Source: CAZMSD01 sp964568855 (GTDB taxonomy: Bacteria; CAIWAD01). Taken from it: a stretch of 64,000 bases of DNA. Positions 10,064-19,061 of this stretch are shown here, piece by piece. Position 1 is the stretch's first letter; the number at the start of each line of letters is the position of its first letter. Made by a program: the position numbers and the translations under genes. Where the stretch lies: assembly GCA_964568855.1 (NCBI GenBank), contig CAZMSD010000003.1, positions 62,001 through 126,000 of the forward strand. Reading direction: 5' to 3'. The notes under the pieces are model-generated. The model saw nothing but the letters and a program-made list of their open reading frames with translations, made no database searches and had not been told where the DNA came from.

Positions 10064-11845
10064 ATGCGTTCCAGCCCGAAGTTCTTTCACCGAACGCGCG
10101 GCGAATTGCGGCGCCTTCGACGCCAGAACCACCTGCTGCGTCTCGCCGGTCCGGAACCGGTCAGGGACAGCGAGCCCGCGGAACCCGATTTCCTGCAGCG
10201 GGCGATCGTCGGTTCGGTCTACGAACACGCCGTGATCGTTACCGGTCTGGACCACTACGTGATCTATTACAACCACCAGGCCGCCAGCTATTTCGGTCGC
10301 CCGCTCGAACAGGCCGTGGGGCGCAGGATTCAGGAGCTGCTTTCGGACAGGGACTCCGCGCGCCTGTCGAGCGCCTTCGACGAGATCCCGGCGGAAGGCA
10401 CGCGCGAGCTCGACGTGGAAGTGCGGGACACCGAGGGCCTGTGCAGGGACCTGAAGCTCTCCGTGGGAGACCTGCAGGAAGACGGCGACCGTTCCGTAGG
10501 CTACCTCCTTATCGGCAAGGACGTGACACAGGAGAAGCAGGCGGCCGCCGAGCGCGAGCGCCTGCTGCTCGACTACGGCATCCGGCTCAGGGAATTGAAC
10601 CTGATCTTCGATGTGACACAAATCGTCGAGGAGGAAACCACGCTCGAGGGCATACTCGAGCGCATCGCCTGGAAGCTCCCGGTGGCCTTTCTCAGGCCGC
10701 TGCACACTTCGGTGCGGATTCGCTGCGGGGAGAGGACTTTTTCATCGCCGGGATTCCAGGCGGGCCGCGTGATCCACGATGTGGAGATCAGCAGCGGCGG
10801 GCAGCCGGCGGGCGCCATCGAAATGCACTCGCTCGCCCGGGAGTACGACTCCGAGGGAGTCTTCCACAGGGAGGAGCGGGCCCTGCTGCGGCACGTGGCC
10901 AGCCAGATCGGCAAGGCGCTGCACCAGATGAAGGCGCAGGAAGCGCTGAAAGAGAGCGAAGACCGCTACCGCACCCTGATCGAGCACCAGGTCGAAGGGG
11001 TGGTGATCGTGGATCCCGAGCTGCAGCTGGCCTACGCCAACCGGGCGGCGGAGAAGATCCTGGGGACGGACGAGGGAGAACTCAGGGGTCGCTCGATCTG
11101 GGACTTCCTCGACCGCCGGAACCGCGCTCTGTTGCTGCGCGAAACCCGCTCGCTCATCGATCGAACCTGCAGCTCCCTGCAGCTGCACGTCAGACGCGAG
11201 GACGGAGCGGAGCTGGAACTGCAGGTCACGCTCTATCCCCTCTTCGGACCCTCCGGCGAGCTGCTTTCGGCGGCCGGCGTTTTTCAGGACATCACCACCG
11301 TGAAGAGGACCGAGCAGCGGCTCGACCAGCGCCTGAGAGCGGAACGGGCGCTCTCGAGCGTATCCGCCGCCATCAGCACCTGCCGCGACCCGGAGCTGGC
11401 GCTGGAGCGCGCCATCGGCGAAGTGGGCCTGCTCGCGCGCGCCTCGCGGGCCTGCTTCTACAGGCTGGACGAGGCCGGCGCCGGTTTCGACCTTGAGCAC
11501 GAATGGTGCGACACGGGCGTCAATTCAAGGAAGGACAGGCTTTCCCGTCTGCCATTGGCGGACCTGTCCCAGGAGGTGGAGCAACTGGGCGCCGGGGCGG
11601 AAGTCGTCATCCGCGACACCCATGCGGCGACGACCAGCGCCGGCGGAGCTCCCGGTCCCCTGCGGGAATCCGGCATCCATTCCCAGGTGCTGCTGCCGGT
11701 GACCAGCGGCGACGCGCTGGCGGGCTTCCTCGGCCTGGACAACCTCGGCGATCCGGCCCAGGGCCTGGAGGTCGAGCTGCCGCTGCTGCGGGTCGCGGCC
11801 CGGCTGTTCGGCGAGGCCCTGGATCGCCGTCCCGCTGAGGGCTGA
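10064..11845 (+). CDS. PAS-GAF-PAS-GAF sensory protein without an output domain
   Basis: Start ATG 10064 is chosen because AGGAG lies 8 bases upstream; an in-frame ATG at 10040 has none. The 593-residue cytoplasmic protein (no signal or membrane helices) shows PAS domain 1 at about residues 40-155 (ending GYLLIGKDVTQEK), a GAF-like domain at about 170-290 (ILERIAW...LRHVASQIGKAL), PAS domain 2 at about 300-425 (EDRYRTLIEHQVEGVVIVD, ending GVFQDITTVKRTEQ) and a second GAF-like domain at about 435-585. The chain stops there: no histidine kinase, GGDEF, EAL, HD-GYP, ATPase or DNA-binding domain follows. It probably works as a sensory partner for another protein. The gene is monocistronic, with a strong terminator 22 bases downstream. 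Confidence 0.82.
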   Translation: MRSSPKFFHRTRGELRRLRRQNHLLRLAGPEPVRDSEPAEPDFLQRAIVGSVYEHAVIVTGLDHYVIYYNHQAASYFGRPLEQAVGRRIQELLSDRDSARLSSAFDEIPAEGTRELDVEVRDTEGLCRDLKLSVGDLQEDGDRSVGYLLIGKDVTQEKQAAAERERLLLDYGIRLRELNLIFDVTQIVEEETTLEGILERIAWKLPVAFLRPLHTSVRIRCGERTFSSPGFQAGRVIHDVEISSGGQPAGAIEMHSLAREYDSEGVFHREERALLRHVASQIGKALHQMKAQEALKESEDRYRTLIEHQVEGVVIVDPELQLAYANRAAEKILGTDEGELRGRSIWDFLDRRNRALLLRETRSLIDRTCSSLQLHVRREDGAELELQVTLYPLFGPSGELLSAAGVFQDITTVKRTEQRLDQRLRAERALSSVSAAISTCRDPELALERAIGEVGLLARASRACFYRLDEAGAGFDLEHEWCDTGVNSRKDRLSRLPLADLSQEVEQLGAGAEVVIRDTHAATTSAGGAPGPLRESGIHSQVLLPVTSGDALAGFLGLDNLGDPAQGLEVELPLLRVAARLFGEALDRRPAEG

Positions 11846-11867
11846 GGCGAAACCCGAGAGAAAGAAA

Positions 11868-11902
11868 GCGGGGGCTCCGCCGGGAGCTCCCGCTTCTTTT
11901 TT
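11868..11902 (+). terminator. rho-independent terminator after the PAS/GAF gene
   Basis: An 11-bp stem (GCGGGGGCTCC pairing with GGGAGCTCCCGC, one G-T pair, 4-base loop) is followed by TTCTTTTTT. It lies between the plus-strand sensor gene and the convergent subtilase gene, and its position and T tract fit termination of the sensor transcript. Confidence 0.9.
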
Positions 11903-11959
11903 GTGCTACACGCGCTGCGGACCGCGGTCCGGTTCGCGCGGCGCCTCATTCATCCATGC

Positions 11960-14900
11960 TCAGCGGCCCACCTCAACGACCGCCGCTTCTCCGCTCCCGG
12001 CGCCGCTCAAGGCGATGTCGCACACTTCCACCACGCGGTAGTAGCGCTTTTCGCCGTGCACAACCGTGTCGGACCAGACCTGGTCGGGACCGGTCACCGG
12101 CACGATGTCCACCGGCGTGGGACCGAAGCCGTAGGCGTCGGTGCTGCGATAGATGTGATACTCGTTGCCGATCTCGCCGCCGTTGATCACCAGGTCGATG
12201 GTGATGTAGTTGTTCACCGCCTCGACGGTGATATCGTGAATCCCGCAGCCGGCGCCCACGATCAGCGTGGCGGGCACCGTGATCTCGGGCTCGTCCGGAT
12301 CGTTGCTGGTGATCACGATGTCGGCGTTGTATTCTCCGTCGGCCAGGCCCTCGGAATTGAACAGCACGTCGACGATCAGGGTCTCGGTCGGGTTCACGTC
12401 TCCGCCGGAGCTGCCCAGGGCGATCCAGTCGGGGCCGGAAGCCAGCTCGACGCTGTAGGCCAGCGCGTTGGGCAGCACGTTGCCCGCGCCGTACCCGTTG
12501 CTGTAGGCGTGCTCCCAGGTCTGGCCCGTGGCGACCACGCTGCCGGGGCCGAAGTCGTGCTCGACCGTGGTGGGCAGTCCACTCTCGTTTTCCGTGATGA
12601 TCTGCGTTCCATCGGGCAGCACGTTGAAGTACTCGTGGCTCGCATAGTTGCCGTCGAGCGGCTCGGAGATGCCGTCCATCATCGGGTGTCCGGGATCGCT
12701 GATGTAGTTGTTGTAGTCCAGGTCCTCGTTGCCGATGGCCAGCCCGCCGGGCAGGGGCATGTCGTTGATGCGGTACGAAGACCAGGTGGCGGTGTGAATC
12801 TGCATCACGCCGCCGCCGGAAAGGAAGTCCTCGAACCAGCCCTGGTTGGCGATCATGGCATTGTAGAAGTTCTGGTCCTGCTGCGATTCGATCACGATCA
12901 GGTCGAAGGGCGTCAGGTCGATGACGCCCATGTCCGACGACCCGGTGGTAGACACCGTGACGCCCATGCCCTCGAGCAGGGGCTGATTCACGTCGTAGCC
13001 CCAGGGCAGGTTGTCGCGGAAGAGCAGCACGTTGATCGTCCGGCTGTAGGCGGGCTGCAGGTTGCGCCGCGCCGGCACCTGAGAAACGCTTTCATCGTTG
13101 GTCGCCGCGGCCGCGCCGAATTCCTGCGCAGGCCTGCGGTCGGGCAACTCGGGCGGCTCGATCGAGGAGGCCGGGACGTCCACGTTCTCCAGGACCAGCG
13201 AGACGGAGAGCACGCTGCCCCCGTCGTTGCGGATGTTCAGCGGCACGGTCGAGGTCTGGTCGGTCTCGAGGTTCTCCACGATGCTGAGGGGATCCACGTC
13301 GATGTCGGGTTCCAGGACCACCGTGCCGGACACGATCAGCTCCGCGTTGGGATTGTCCGAATTATTGACGTGCGTCAAGGTCTCGGAGAAGGCGCCCACG
13401 GCGACGGGTGTCACGCTGACCGTGTTCTGCTCGGAGCCGATGGGGACCACCGTGTAGCTCGTGTACTCCGGAACCAGGATTCCCGCGCTGGGAATGATGT
13501 CGGTGACGAAGAGCGTGTCCAGGCCCAGGTTGAGGATCTGGTAATCCACGTCGTAGGAGTAGCCTAGGTAGATCGTGCCCAGGTCGATGGGATCGGGGCT
13601 GAAGCTGATGTGCGGGCCCTCGCTCAGCCAGCCGGTGGTGATCAGCAGGGTGAACTCGTCCTGCAGGGGCGAGGCGTTCTCGTGATACGAATTGTCGAAG
13701 ACGTACTGGATGCCGTCGTCGCCGGCGGGGTTCTCGATGCCCACCGTGCAGCTGTTGGTGCGCCCCAGGTGGTTGATGTAGACCTTCCACTGGCCGTCGC
13801 CCGTGACGGTCGGATAGTAGGCCGGATCCTGCAGCACCACCTGCATGGTCACCTCGCCGCCGCCGCCGTAATACGGCGTGTCGTTCCACTCCACGATGAA
13901 CTCGTGCGTGGCGGGATCGAGGTAGGTGTAGATCATCCCGCCGCTGGCCGGGTTGATGTCGTCCCAGTGCGGGTAGACGCAGCCGTTGGGAGTGCTGGGG
14001 TTGGGGATCGTCTGGTTGGAATATGTCGTGTAACCCGTGGTTCCCGGCGCCACGTAGCCGTTGGAACACACGGTGAGCTGGCTGTAGGTCGTACCGTAGA
14101 AGTCGTAGTCGAAACCGGTGGCGACCGTCGTATAATCGTCGTCGGAAAGAGACATGGGCGTGCCCACGCCGGAGATGCTGTTCCAGACGTAGGGCACCCC
14201 GCCCACGTCGTTGATGTCGTAGATCACGTATCCGTAGTCGTCCGGCGGGGTGGGCGAGTAGATCGGGTCGTCCGGGATGTAGAAGTCCAGCGGCGTCGTG
14301 GTGTTGGCCGTCACGAAGAAGTCCTCCACCAGCTCGGAGCCCAGGCCCGCGGCGGTGGCCAGGAAATCGTAGCTGGCGTCGCCGGGAAGATCGATGCTGT
14401 AGGAGCCGTCCGGTCCCGAATAGACCGGCGTCACGGGAGTTCCGGGCACCGAGACCTCGGCGCCTTCCACCGTGTGCCCGTGGGTGTCGTTGACGATGCC
14501 CGCCACCGTGCCCTGGTCGGCAATCTGCAGCTGCACGTCGACCCAGGTGGTATCGTCCACCGTAACGTAGACCGCTTCCTGGTGTTCAACGTACCCGAAG
14601 GCGTTGTACTTAAGCGTGTAGGATGAATCGCCGGGCAGGGCCAGGAAATAGTCGCCGTTGGCGTCGGCCTGGACCTGCTGGGCGCCGCCCACCACGCTGA
14701 CCACGGCCTGCAGCGGGTCGCCCGTGTCGAGGTCGGTGACCGTGCCCGCCACGCGGCCGTAACCGGTCATGGCCATCGTCACGGCCGTGTAGGCGTCGAT
14801 CATGCCCATGCCCGTGTTGTTGTCGTCGCCGGGGGTATCGAGATCGATGGCCGTGTCGAAGATGATCTGCTTGATGCTGGTGACGTCCAGGCCCGGATTG

Positions 14901-16228
14901 GCGCTGCGCATCAGGGCCACTACGCCGGCGATGTGCGGGCAGGCCATCGAGGTTCCGCTCCAGCCGCCCTGGTAGCCGCCGCCGGGCACGCTGGAGTAGA
15001 TGTTCTCACCGGGCGCCGAGATGTCGGGCTTGATCATCAGGACGGGATCGGCCGTACAGGAAGAGGGGCCCCGACTGGAGAATGAAGCCACGTAGGGATT
15101 CTCCGGGTCGTCGATGTTCAGCGCCGCCACCGCAAATGTGGTGTAGATCGTCGCCGCCCTCGAGGCCGGCGAGCGCAGACCGCTGAAGCTCTCGTTGCCC
15201 GCGGCGAAGACCACCACTTCCCCCGCCGCCTCGCAGTTGTCGATGGCGACCCAGTAGGTCTCGTCGCACTCGGGACGATAGGCGTGGGGAATGCCCCAGG
15301 AGTTGCTGATCACGTCGGGCATGTCCTCGAGCGTACCCGGATCGCCGTCGGGATCAAGCGCCCACTCGAAGGACTGCAGGGCCAGCACGATGGTGCCCTC
15401 GATGCCCCCGCCACTGGGATGGTCGATGGTGGCGGCGGCGATCCACTCGGCGCCCCAGGCCACGCCCACCGTATCCCCGGTGCTGGGAGACATGCCGGTG
15501 ATGGTGCCCATGGTATGCGTCCCGTGTGATCCCGAGTCGTAGGGGTAGGTCTGGCTGAGTACGGGATCGTAGAAGCACTCGGCCGCCGGGGCATGGTTGC
15601 CGCGCCAGCGGTCCGTCAGGGCTGTGTGCGGTCCGTCAACTCCCGTGTCGATGTTGCAGACCAGGGTGCCGGTTCCATTGATGCCCAGTTCGTACCAGAC
15701 CTGGGGAGCGTTGATCACGGGCAGGCCGTTGCCCAGGGTGCGACTGTCGCGACCGGCTTCACCTTCCTTCGGGGTAGCGATCTCCGGTTCGATCAGCTCG
15801 ATGGGATAGTTGGGATACAGGTCGCCGGTGTCGCCGCGGGCGGCCAGTTCCTCGATCACTTCCACCGTGGCGTTCACGTAGATCATGTTGGCCACGTGGA
15901 AGCTGCGCAGGTCGCGGACCTCCCCGCTCTCCTCGTAGAGTTCGAGCAGGGCCAGGACATCCTGCTGGCTCTCGGCGGCCAGCTCGCGCAGCTCGGTAAC
16001 CACGATTTCGTGGCGTTGCTGCAGGCTGACTCTCTGGGCCCGAAGGGCTTCGTCCACCTGGCCCGCCGGGTACTGCTGGTCCATCATGACCAGGGCGTCG
16101 ATGAACTCGCCCGGTCCCAGGTCCCTGAGCTGTTCCGCGAGATTGTCCGAAATGCGCCCTCCCAGGGCCGTCCCGCTCACAAGCAGGGTCGCGCAGACAG
16201 CGAACAGCAGATTCATTCTCTTTCTCAT
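11960..16228 (-). CDS. secreted multidomain subtilisin-like serine protease (S8)
   Basis: Start ATG 16228 has AAGGAAG upstream; an in-frame ATG at 16255 does not. The 1422-residue product has a Sec signal peptide (residues 1-23), a propeptide region to about 150, and an S8 catalytic domain with Asp194 (NIDTGVD), His235 (GSHGTH), Asn345 (AAGNES) and Ser427 (SGTSMACPH). Two carboxypeptidase-regulatory-type beta domains follow (about 500-660), then a nidogen-like block (about 690-880), ASPM/HYDIN-like and Ig-like strands (about 890-1080), a ThuA/glutamine-amidotransferase-like alpha/beta segment (INVLLFRDNL..., about 1110-1270) and a terminal fibronectin-like region with YHIYRST. It should degrade protein outside the cell. 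I saw no T9SS-type C-terminal sorting motif. It may also be cell-surface bound. Confidence 0.93.
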   Translation of the reverse strand: MRKRMNLLFAVCATLLVSGTALGGRISDNLAEQLRDLGPGEFIDALVMMDQQYPAGQVDEALRAQRVSLQQRHEIVVTELRELAAESQQDVLALLELYEESGEVRDLRSFHVANMIYVNATVEVIEELAARGDTGDLYPNYPIELIEPEIATPKEGEAGRDSRTLGNGLPVINAPQVWYELGINGTGTLVCNIDTGVDGPHTALTDRWRGNHAPAAECFYDPVLSQTYPYDSGSHGTHTMGTITGMSPSTGDTVGVAWGAEWIAAATIDHPSGGGIEGTIVLALQSFEWALDPDGDPGTLEDMPDVISNSWGIPHAYRPECDETYWVAIDNCEAAGEVVVFAAGNESFSGLRSPASRAATIYTTFAVAALNIDDPENPYVASFSSRGPSSCTADPVLMIKPDISAPGENIYSSVPGGGYQGGWSGTSMACPHIAGVVALMRSANPGLDVTSIKQIIFDTAIDLDTPGDDNNTGMGMIDAYTAVTMAMTGYGRVAGTVTDLDTGDPLQAVVSVVGGAQQVQADANGDYFLALPGDSSYTLKYNAFGYVEHQEAVYVTVDDTTWVDVQLQIADQGTVAGIVNDTHGHTVEGAEVSVPGTPVTPVYSGPDGSYSIDLPGDASYDFLATAAGLGSELVEDFFVTANTTTPLDFYIPDDPIYSPTPPDDYGYVIYDINDVGGVPYVWNSISGVGTPMSLSDDDYTTVATGFDYDFYGTTYSQLTVCSNGYVAPGTTGYTTYSNQTIPNPSTPNGCVYPHWDDINPASGGMIYTYLDPATHEFIVEWNDTPYYGGGGEVTMQVVLQDPAYYPTVTGDGQWKVYINHLGRTNSCTVGIENPAGDDGIQYVFDNSYHENASPLQDEFTLLITTGWLSEGPHISFSPDPIDLGTIYLGYSYDVDYQILNLGLDTLFVTDIIPSAGILVPEYTSYTVVPIGSEQNTVSVTPVAVGAFSETLTHVNNSDNPNAELIVSGTVVLEPDIDVDPLSIVENLETDQTSTVPLNIRNDGGSVLSVSLVLENVDVPASSIEPPELPDRRPAQEFGAAAATNDESVSQVPARRNLQPAYSRTINVLLFRDNLPWGYDVNQPLLEGMGVTVSTTGSSDMGVIDLTPFDLIVIESQQDQNFYNAMIANQGWFEDFLSGGGVMQIHTATWSSYRINDMPLPGGLAIGNEDLDYNNYISDPGHPMMDGISEPLDGNYASHEYFNVLPDGTQIITENESGLPTTVEHDFGPGSVVATGQTWEHAYSNGYGAGNVLPNALAYSVELASGPDWIALGSSGGDVNPTETLIVDVLFNSEGLADGEYNADIVITSNDPDEPEITVPATLIVGAGCGIHDITVEAVNNYITIDLVINGGEIGNEYHIYRSTDAYGFGPTPVDIVPVTGPDQVWSDTVVHGEKRYYRVVEVCDIALSGAGSGEAAVVEVGR

Positions 16229-16646
16229 GCCGTGCTTCCTTTCGGCTTTATCCATGCTGGGTGATCTGTATCAGTTTTATAGGCATCTCGGCGAGACGGG
16301 AGGTTGCGTGCCGCCTGTCGAGTATCGTTTGCAGGTTGCTGCAAGATGCAGGAGATCCCTTTGATCCGCGTGAATACGGGGATCTGCGATTCGCTGAAAA
16401 CCATGGATGCCTGGCTTCATGGTTGGAACAGTCGATTCCGGACGAATCGACCGGATGCAGCATGAGACCTGCATTCCAGTCGAACAGAAAACGCAAGTAT
16501 CGAGCCAGCCCGACCCAATATTCATCATCATTATTAACAAGATGTTGCCTGAACTGGCGTAGCTCGCGGACCTCCATCTACTGCGCAAAGTGCCGGATTT
16601 TGTGCACCTGAGGCGCTTCCACGTGACGGCCGGCGGATCAGCGGCG
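16229..16646. other. intergenic region with a possible dispersed repeat
   Basis: No credible gene. Open frames exist on both strands but lack ribosome binding sites. Read on the minus strand, 16365-16435 resembles a low-complexity repeat seen scattered in many environmental genomes, built from phrases like GATC-CGCG-x-ATC and CATGG (encoded phrases such as HGFQRIADPRIHADQRD). The similarity is from memory and would need a search. No terminator was seen for either flanking minus-strand gene. Confidence 0.3.
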
Positions 16647-17897
16647 CTACTTCAGTAATTCAATCTTGCGGATCAGACCTTCCACGAGCTGCTCGGTGCC
16701 GGCATGGCCGCCCAGGTCGGGCGTGAGATCGCTCTTGTCCGCCAGGAAAAGTGTCAGCGCCGCCTGGATGCGGTCGGCCGCGGGGGACTCGCCGATATGT
16801 CGCAGCATCATGTTGGCGGAAAGGACCGTGGCCACGGGATTGGCGATGCCCTTGCCGGCGATATCCGGCGCACTGCCGTGCACCGACTCGAACACGGCGT
16901 AATCGTCGCCGATGTTGGCGCCGGGAACCACGCCCAGTCCGCCCACCAGGCCGGCCGCCAGGTCCGAGATGATGTCGCCGTAAAGATTGCCCAGCACCAC
17001 CACGTCGAATTGCTCGGGATGCATCACCATCTGCATGGCGCAGTTGTCCACGATGATCTCCTTGAGGGCGATCTCGGGATAATCGCGGGCCACGCTGCGT
17101 ACGCACTTCAGGAACAACCCGTCGCTCTTCTTCATGATGTTGGCCTTGTGCACCGCGTGGACCAGGCTCCGGCCGTGAGCGCGGGCCCATTCGAAGGCCG
17201 CCCGGGCGATGCGCAAGGAAGCGGCCTCGGTGATGATCTTCAGCGACTGGGCCACGCCGGGAGCCACGTCGTGTTCCATGCCCGCGTAGAGGTCCTCCGT
17301 GTTCTCGCGGAAAATGACCATGTTGATCGGGTGGTGGTGCAGGGTGACGCCCAGCGATGAGCGCACCGGGCGCACGTTGGAATAGAGGTCCAGGGCTTTG
17401 CGCAGGGTCACGTTGACCGAACGGAATCCCTCTCCGATGGGCGTGGTCAGCGGCCCCTTGAGCGCCACCTTGTTGGTCCGGATGGAATCCAGGGTTTCCT
17501 CGGGCAGGGTGTTCCCGTGGGTTTTGACCGCCGCAGCCCCGGCGGGCATGATTTCCCAGTCGATCTTCACTCCCGCCGCGCTCAGGATCTTCCTCGCAGC
17601 GCCCGTGACCTCGGGTCCGATGCCGTCACCCTGGATCAGGGTGATGCGATGTGCCGCCGGTCGCTTAGCTGTTGCCTTGTTCTTCTCCGTAGTCCGGCGA
17701 GGCTTCGAGGAGCCTCTTGCAGCGCCCGCCTTCACCGCGCCTGCCGGCGATTTCCTGACTGTGGCTTTCGTTCCTGCCCTGCCGCGCGGGACGCTGCCGG
17801 GCTTCCCTGCGGTCTTGGTCCCTTTACTGCCCGCGCTCTTCGATCCTGCGGCGCTCCCGGCACTGGTTTTCTTCGCGGCCCTGGCCGAATTCGACAT
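16647..17897 (-). CDS. icd: NAD-type isocitrate dehydrogenase with a basic N-terminal tail
   Basis: Start ATG 17897 has AAGGA 8 bases upstream; two further in-frame ATGs lie at 17915 and 17927. The 416-residue protein has a normal isocitrate/isopropylmalate dehydrogenase core from about residue 84: ITLIQGDGIGPEV, RSVNVTLRKALDLYSNVRP, IFRENTEDLYAG, VHKANIMK, NLYGDIISDLAAG and VHGSAPDIAGKGIANP. The S-V-N-V substrate loop fits isocitrate rather than isopropylmalate, and the DDYAVFES region suggests NAD use. The first 83 residues are extremely rich in Lys, Arg, Ala, Ser, Gly and Thr, like a histone H1 or AlgP tail. A weak promoter candidate is TTGACA with TAATTA at 18016-18021 and 17992-17997 (18-base spacing). 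Homoisocitrate dehydrogenase is the main alternative. Confidence 0.88.
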   Translation of the reverse strand: MSNSARAAKKTSAGSAAGSKSAGSKGTKTAGKPGSVPRGRAGTKATVRKSPAGAVKAGAARGSSKPRRTTEKNKATAKRPAAHRITLIQGDGIGPEVTGAARKILSAAGVKIDWEIMPAGAAAVKTHGNTLPEETLDSIRTNKVALKGPLTTPIGEGFRSVNVTLRKALDLYSNVRPVRSSLGVTLHHHPINMVIFRENTEDLYAGMEHDVAPGVAQSLKIITEAASLRIARAAFEWARAHGRSLVHAVHKANIMKKSDGLFLKCVRSVARDYPEIALKEIIVDNCAMQMVMHPEQFDVVVLGNLYGDIISDLAAGLVGGLGVVPGANIGDDYAVFESVHGSAPDIAGKGIANPVATVLSANMMLRHIGESPAADRIQAALTLFLADKSDLTPDLGGHAGTEQLVEGLIRKIELLK

Positions 17898-18174
17898 TTC
17901 CGGAATCCTTCCCATCTTGGAAATCACTGTACCGATTCCCGGCGTCAGGGCCCAGACCGGACCTTCCGCCGCTTCCCCGTTTGAAACGGCCTAATTAGCC
18001 ATGTTATCTCTGGAATGTCAAAGTATTTAAGGTTTAACTAACATTGTCCGGGGTGTAGTTCATCATTGCTGACCGCTTGAGAACTCCAAGTCAGGGAGCT
18101 TTTGCCTAAATTGCCGTATAGATCAACAGATCTGCATCAACAGCATCACGTGATACAGCAGGGAGGAGGTGTTC

Positions 18175-18987
18175 ATGCGCGCAAGGCTAACAATGCGCTT
18201 GGTCCTCGCGAGTCTTCTGCCCTTACTTCTGATCACCTCCTGCGAGGAGAACTCCAACAGCTTCGAGACTATCGAGCTGGAACTATGCGATCAGCCGACG
18301 GAGTCCGGTGTTTGGGAATTCGAGAATTGCGTAGAGTGGCCTCTGAATTCGGTGGAGTCCTGCGCGGCCGCGGGCGCCCCGGAGTACGAACCGGAACAGG
18401 AGGTCCAGTTCCACTACTCGATCCAGAATCTCGATACGGTGGCCCTGACGATTCCGATGAGCGGTACGCCGGGCGTGGAGTTCAACATTGAACAACTGGG
18501 CTGGCGCGGCGGCGGCATAGACGATTCCATCGCCTGGGAGCTGATCCTGGGGCCCCAGGATAGCTTTACGCGTTCCCTGGAAACCGTCGTGACCGATTCC
18601 ACGGGTTCTCCCCCACCCGATGGCTACTACGTCTTCTCTGCGCAACTGTCCGGCTCGATCGATTCCACGACCGTCTTTCCGGTCGAATACGGCTTCATGC
18701 TCAGTTCAGCGGCCTCGGAGACGGTGCCGCAATCCTTCGACCTCTTCGTTTGCTGGCACGATGAAGACCTTGACACCTTGGTTATCTTCGTCAACCTGCC
18801 GCAATCCGGCCATCTACGGCTGAGCATCTCGCTGGTGGGCGGCGGATTCACCGAAGTCCTGATGGACGGGATGAGTGAAGCGGGCACGCATGTCTACGGC
18901 TGCTCCGTGCTTGGTCTGGCCGGCGGCACCTATGCCGTCGTCCTGGACGCGGACGCATATCGCCGGGAGCTGCGTTTCGAGTTGTAG
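18175..18987 (+). CDS. lipoprotein with C-terminal FlgD/Ig-like domain, function unknown
   Basis: ATG 18175 follows an excellent Shine-Dalgarno sequence (GGAGGAGGT at 18160-18168). The 270-residue product has a lipoprotein signal with LLLITSC near residues 13-19. The middle part contains predicted beta strands (FHYSIQNLDTVALTI) without a family I recognise. The last 65 residues (VNLPQSGHLRLSISL ... AGTHVYG ... GTYAVVLDAD) match the pattern of FlgD Ig-like domains common at the ends of secreted FCB proteins. It has no obvious operon partner; the next plus-strand gene is far away. GTGATAC occurs 4 bases before the Shine-Dalgarno sequence. Confidence 0.7.
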   Translation: MRARLTMRLVLASLLPLLLITSCEENSNSFETIELELCDQPTESGVWEFENCVEWPLNSVESCAAAGAPEYEPEQEVQFHYSIQNLDTVALTIPMSGTPGVEFNIEQLGWRGGGIDDSIAWELILGPQDSFTRSLETVVTDSTGSPPPDGYYVFSAQLSGSIDSTTVFPVEYGFMLSSAASETVPQSFDLFVCWHDEDLDTLVIFVNLPQSGHLRLSISLVGGGFTEVLMDGMSEAGTHVYGCSVLGLAGGTYAVVLDADAYRRELRFEL

Positions 18988-19061
18988 TCAAGGAAACCGG
19001 GGACCCGCCGCAGCGAACCCCCGGTTGGATTCCGTGATACAAATGCCGCCCGGCGCGGGAC

